Assembly: GCF_019468465.1 (NCBI RefSeq)
Contig: NZ_CP080519.1
Coordinates: 7,681,001-7,745,000 of the forward strand
Direction of reading: 5' to 3'
DNA length: 64,000 nucleotides
From: Amycolatopsis sp. DSM 110486
Lineage (GTDB): Bacteria; Actinomycetota; Actinomycetes; Mycobacteriales; Pseudonocardiaceae
Position numbers and translations under genes: made by a program. The notes beneath the pieces were generated by a model. It did not search any database and was not told the DNA's origin. It worked only from the letters and a program-made list of their open reading frames with translations. Shown here piece after piece: positions 61,293 to 64,000 of this stretch (positions are counted from its first letter, which is position 1; every line of letters starts with the position of its first letter).

Positions 61293-62011
61293 TCGGCCTC
61301 CTCGGCCCGGGCGCCGTGCACGCGGCGCAACCAGCGTTCGGTGGTGCTGATGTGCACGAGGGCGGCGGCTTGCGCGAGCGTGGCGTCGCGTTCGGCGAGT
61401 GCTTCGTAGATCACTTCGTGCTCGGACAGGGTGCGGTCGGCCGAGCCGGCTTCGACCATCCCGCGCCACACCCGCGCGCGCAGGGTGCCGCCGGAGATGC
61501 CGTCGAGCAATGTGGCGAGCGCTTCGTTTCCGGTCGCGGCGGCCACGGCGCGGTGGAAGGCGGCGTCGTGCTGGTTGAGCAGCTCGACGTCGCCGGCCGC
61601 GGCGCGCATCGCCTCGAGGTGGCTGTGGATCTGCGCGAGGTGCTCTTCTGTCGCCCGGGTGGCGGCGAGCCCGGTGGCGATCGGTTCGAAGAGCCGGCGC
61701 ACCTCGGTCAGCTCCAGCAAAGTGTTGCCGTGCATGAGTTCCACGGCGAGGCCGAGTCCTTCGAGCAGGACGGTGGGGGCGAGGCTCGTGACGTACGTGC
61801 CGTCGCCGCGGCGCACGTCGAGCACGCGGGCGACAGCGAGCGCCTTGACGGCTTCGCGCATGGGGGAGCGGGAGATGCCCAGCTCGGTGGCGAGCTGGTG
61901 CTCCGGCGGCAGCTTCGAGCCCGGCGGCAACTTCCCGGACTGGATCAGCTCGCGGATGCGGGCGATCGCCTCGTCGGTGAGTGACACGCGGGCGACGGTA
62001 GCGCCAGACAT
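61289..62011 (-). CDS. GntR-family regulator, FCD subfamily
   Basis: 240 residues: winged helix at about 10-75 (EAIARIRELIQSGKLPPGSKLPPEHQLATELGISRSPMREAVKALAVARVLDVRRGDGTYVT) and FCD domain with LNQHDAAFHRAVAAATGN. ATG 62009-62011 lies inside a perfect inverted repeat, so binding would cover its own start; GTG 61985-61987 is an alternative start. Upstream of the AKR gene and divergent from the GH95 gene; likely repressor of both. Confidence 0.9.
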   Translation of the reverse strand: MSGATVARVSLTDEAIARIRELIQSGKLPPGSKLPPEHQLATELGISRSPMREAVKALAVARVLDVRRGDGTYVTSLAPTVLLEGLGLAVELMHGNTLLELTEVRRLFEPIATGLAATRATEEHLAQIHSHLEAMRAAAGDVELLNQHDAAFHRAVAAATGNEALATLLDGISGGTLRARVWRGMVEAGSADRTLSEHEVIYEALAERDATLAQAAALVHISTTERWLRRVHGARAEEAE

Positions 62012-62021
62012 GTGATGTCTG
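62005..62021. promoter_or_regulatory. GntR operator over its own start codon
   Basis: CAGACAT-GTG-ATGTCTG, a perfect 7-bp inverted repeat. A relative sharing the ACAT/ATGT half-sites, ACATACATATGT, lies at 62112-62123 in the GH95 upstream region. Together they fit one regulator controlling both directions. Confidence 0.65.
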
Positions 62022-62199
62022 CAAGAGCTCCGCACGAGAATGCGCTGACCGGCCGAGGGAATACCAGCTGTTTTACGGCGTGGTCTGGACACGTGCGCAC
62101 GGCTCGCCTACACATACATATGTTCTTTGCGGCCCGTGAGCCGATGCTGTTTCCCACTTCCTCCCCATTCTTCTCCCCACCGGACGAAGGAGTCCCCTC

Positions 62200-64000
62200 A
62201 TGTCCTCACCCGGTTTCTCCCGCCGGAGCCTGCTCGGCGCGGCGATGGCGGGCGGCGCGCTCGCCCTGACCACCGCGGCGCTGGGCCGCGTCACGGCCGC
62301 CGCCGCACCGGGCGCGCGGCCCGTCCCGGATTCCGTGCTGTGGTTCGACGAGCCCGCCACGATCTGGCAGGAACAGGCGTTCCCCGTCGGCAACGGCGCG
62401 GCCGGCGCGATGATCTACGGCACCGTCGAGAGCGAGCAGATCCAGTTCAACCACGACACGCTGTGGAACGGCGGTCCCGGCTCCCACGACGAGGGCCACG
62501 AGTACAACTTCGGCAACTGGTACGAGGCGCGCCCGACCGCGCTCGCCGGCGTGCGCGCGACCATCGCGGCCACCGGCAGCGCCGACACCGGCCCGGCGAC
62601 GGCGGCGCTCGGACAGACGAAGTGGGGCTACGGCGCGTACCAGACCTTCGGGGATCTCTTCCTCGACCGCGCGACTCCGGCCGGTGCCGTGACCGGCTAC
62701 CGGCGGCAGCTGGACCTGGCGACGGGGCTCGCGACCGTCGGGTTCACGACCGCAGACGGCGTCACGCACACCCGCGAGCTCTTCGCGAGCTTCCCGGACC
62801 ACGTGATCGTCACGCGCCTGTCCGCGAGCCGGAGCGGGCAGGTGTCCTTCACCGCGCGGTTGTCGACGGCCGACAACCGAACCGTCACGTATTCGGCGAA
62901 GGACGGCCGCATCACGATGCGCGGCGCGCTGACCGACAACGGCCTGGTGTTCGAGGCGCAGGTCCAGGTCATCGCCGAGGGCGGACGCGTGACCACCGAC
63001 CCCGCCGGCCGCGTGACGGTGACCGGTGCGGACGCGGCGACGCTCGTGCTCGCGCCCGGCACGGACTACGCGCCCGTGTACCCGCACTACCGCGGGGTCG
63101 ATCCGCACCGAGCGGCAACGTCCACTGTGGACGCCGCCATGCACCGTGGCCACCGGGCGTTGCGCGAGCGGCACCTGGCCGACCACCGGGAGCTGTTCGA
63201 CCGGGTGCGCATCGACCTCGGACAGCAGCCGACGACGGTGCCGACCGACGAGGCGCTGCAGGAGTTCAAACAGGCCCGCAACCAGGCGCAGATCAGCGCC
63301 GACCCGCAGCTGGAGATGCTGCACTTCCAGATCGGCCGGTACCTGCTGATCGGCTCGTCGCGCGAGGGGTCGCGCCCGGCGAACCTGCAGGGCGTGTGGA
63401 ACGACTCGACCAGCCCCGACTGGCAGTCGGACTACACGACGAACATCAACCTGGAGATGAACTACTGGCCCTCCGACGTCACCAACCTGGCCGAGACCGT
63501 GCCGCCGCTGGTGGACTTCATCGACGGCCTCCGCGCGCCGGGCCGGGTCACCGCGCGTGACCTGTGCGGGGTGCCGCAGGGCTTCGCCGCGATGAGCCAC
63601 GTCAACGTCTTCGGCTACACCGGCGTGTCCACGAACGCCGCGACGTGGGCGCCGGAATCGACCGCGTGGCTGATCCGCCAGCTGTGGGAGCACTACCAGT
63701 TCACGATGGACGAGGACTTCCTGCGGCGCCGCGCCTATCCGATTCTCAAGGAGCACACGCAGTTCTGGCTCGGCTACCTCGTCACCGACGCCGACGGGAC
63801 GCTCGTGGTCAGCCCGAGCTTCTCACCCGAGCTCGGCCCGTTCACCGCCGGCGCCACGTACTCGCAGACGATCGTGTGGGACCTGTTCACCAACACCCTC
63901 GCCGCGGCGAAGGTCGTCGGCGACCACGCCTACCGGCCAAGCCTGGAGAAGACGCTCGCGAAGCTCGACCCCGGCCTGCGGATCGGCTCGTGGGGCCAGC
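62200..64000 (+). CDS. Tat-exported GH95 alpha-L-fucosidase-type glycosidase (3' end outside window)
   Basis: 600 codons in the window, still open at the edge. A Tat signal (FSRRSLLGAAMAGGALAL, cleavage near AAAAPGA) precedes the GH95 N-terminal beta domain (VLWFDEPATIWQEQAFPVGNGAAGAMIYG, FNHDTLWNGGPG), a linker, and the start of the (alpha/alpha)6 barrel (RPANLQGVWND, TTNINLEMNYWPSDVTNL, SFSPELGPF with the candidate acid Glu). It should release alpha-1,2-linked L-fucose (or galactose in some members) outside the cell. Divergent from the GntR/AKR operon. Confidence 0.92.
   Translation, partial: MSSPGFSRRSLLGAAMAGGALALTTAALGRVTAAAAPGARPVPDSVLWFDEPATIWQEQAFPVGNGAAGAMIYGTVESEQIQFNHDTLWNGGPGSHDEGHEYNFGNWYEARPTALAGVRATIAATGSADTGPATAALGQTKWGYGAYQTFGDLFLDRATPAGAVTGYRRQLDLATGLATVGFTTADGVTHTRELFASFPDHVIVTRLSASRSGQVSFTARLSTADNRTVTYSAKDGRITMRGALTDNGLVFEAQVQVIAEGGRVTTDPAGRVTVTGADAATLVLAPGTDYAPVYPHYRGVDPHRAATSTVDAAMHRGHRALRERHLADHRELFDRVRIDLGQQPTTVPTDEALQEFKQARNQAQISADPQLEMLHFQIGRYLLIGSSREGSRPANLQGVWNDSTSPDWQSDYTTNINLEMNYWPSDVTNLAETVPPLVDFIDGLRAPGRVTARDLCGVPQGFAAMSHVNVFGYTGVSTNAATWAPESTAWLIRQLWEHYQFTMDEDFLRRRAYPILKEHTQFWLGYLVTDADGTLVVSPSFSPELGPFTAGATYSQTIVWDLFTNTLAAAKVVGDHAYRPSLEKTLAKLDPGLRIGSWGQ

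Noticed and set aside
62206..63756. Minus-strand open frame opposite the GH95 gene
   Set aside because: Shadow; the plus strand carries the Tat signal and GH95 motifs and stays open to the window edge.

Overview
The window is a 64 kb piece of chromosome from a high-GC actinomycete. GC-rich third codon positions, GTG and TTG starts, regulator-rich catabolic islands, mycothiol- and F420-type protein families, and a recurring TCCACTGTGGA-like word all point to Pseudonocardiaceae, most likely Amycolatopsis or a close relative. That placement is inference; no rRNA, tRNA, CRISPR array or insertion sequence was seen. Most of the window is accessory metabolism under local control (five GntR, two TetR, two LysR, and one each of AraC, PucR-type, WYL and LuxR), so it reads as a chromosome arm rather than a core region.

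Layout. 0-6.3 kb: a GntR/VOC/cupin/luciferase-like group runs leftward, divergent from a fused-E1 plus E2 2-oxoacid dehydrogenase operon; two identical AATGGATCCATT palindromes sit between them. 6.4-16.4 kb: a Tat-exported phosphoesterase, a His/Asp-rich anchored protein, an AlkZ-like glycosylase with DinB, a WYL regulator, a GH25 lysozyme, an ECF41 sigma factor, a small P-loop kinase and a UvrA paralogue. 16.5-22.5 kb: a GntR gene divergent from a GrdB/PrdB-like reductase subunit, an SDR behind a MerR-type promoter, and a GntR/PEP-mutase/amidohydrolase operon. 22.6-33.9 kb: an acyl-CoA catabolic island (acyl-CoA synthetase, DsbA-like protein, TetR, thiolase, SDR, acyl-CoA dehydrogenase, MHS transporter) tied together by seven copies of one 14-bp operator; in three promoters the operator sits between a TTG-type -35 and the -10 at exact 17-bp spacing. 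Inside it lie a SnoaL-like protein, a ClC channel and a second TetR.

33.9-41.7 kb: a LysR gene, gene remnants, a secreted protein, an alpha/beta hydrolase with AraC, an S1 protease whose conserved Trp codon is TAG, a membrane protein split by two compensating frame changes, a methyltransferase and a membrane protein. 41.8-48.2 kb: a tight five-gene operon (SDR, MHS transporter, C45-type acyltransferase, polysaccharide deacetylase, SDR) facing a LuxR HTH fused to a periplasmic-binding-protein domain; no described pathway is recognised here, and it is the best candidate for a new system. 48.4-57.5 kb: a secreted Cys-rich three-repeat peptide, a methyltransferase, a lamin-tail/propeller secreted protein, a two-domain crystallin-like lipoprotein, a PucR-type regulator, an alpha/beta hydrolase with cupin, small proteins, an ABC remnant and a ferritin-like VioB/RebD-type protein. 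57.5-64 kb: a dialkylglycine decarboxylase divergent from a LysR gene (the dgdA/dgdR layout), an aldo/keto reductase with GntR, and the start of a Tat-exported GH95 alpha-fucosidase cut by the window edge.

The recurring logic is a local one-component regulator next to a short degradative operon, with its operator visible as a palindrome. Several broken genes between 30 and 57 kb show that the region is being remodelled or, for the frame changes, may contain sequence errors.
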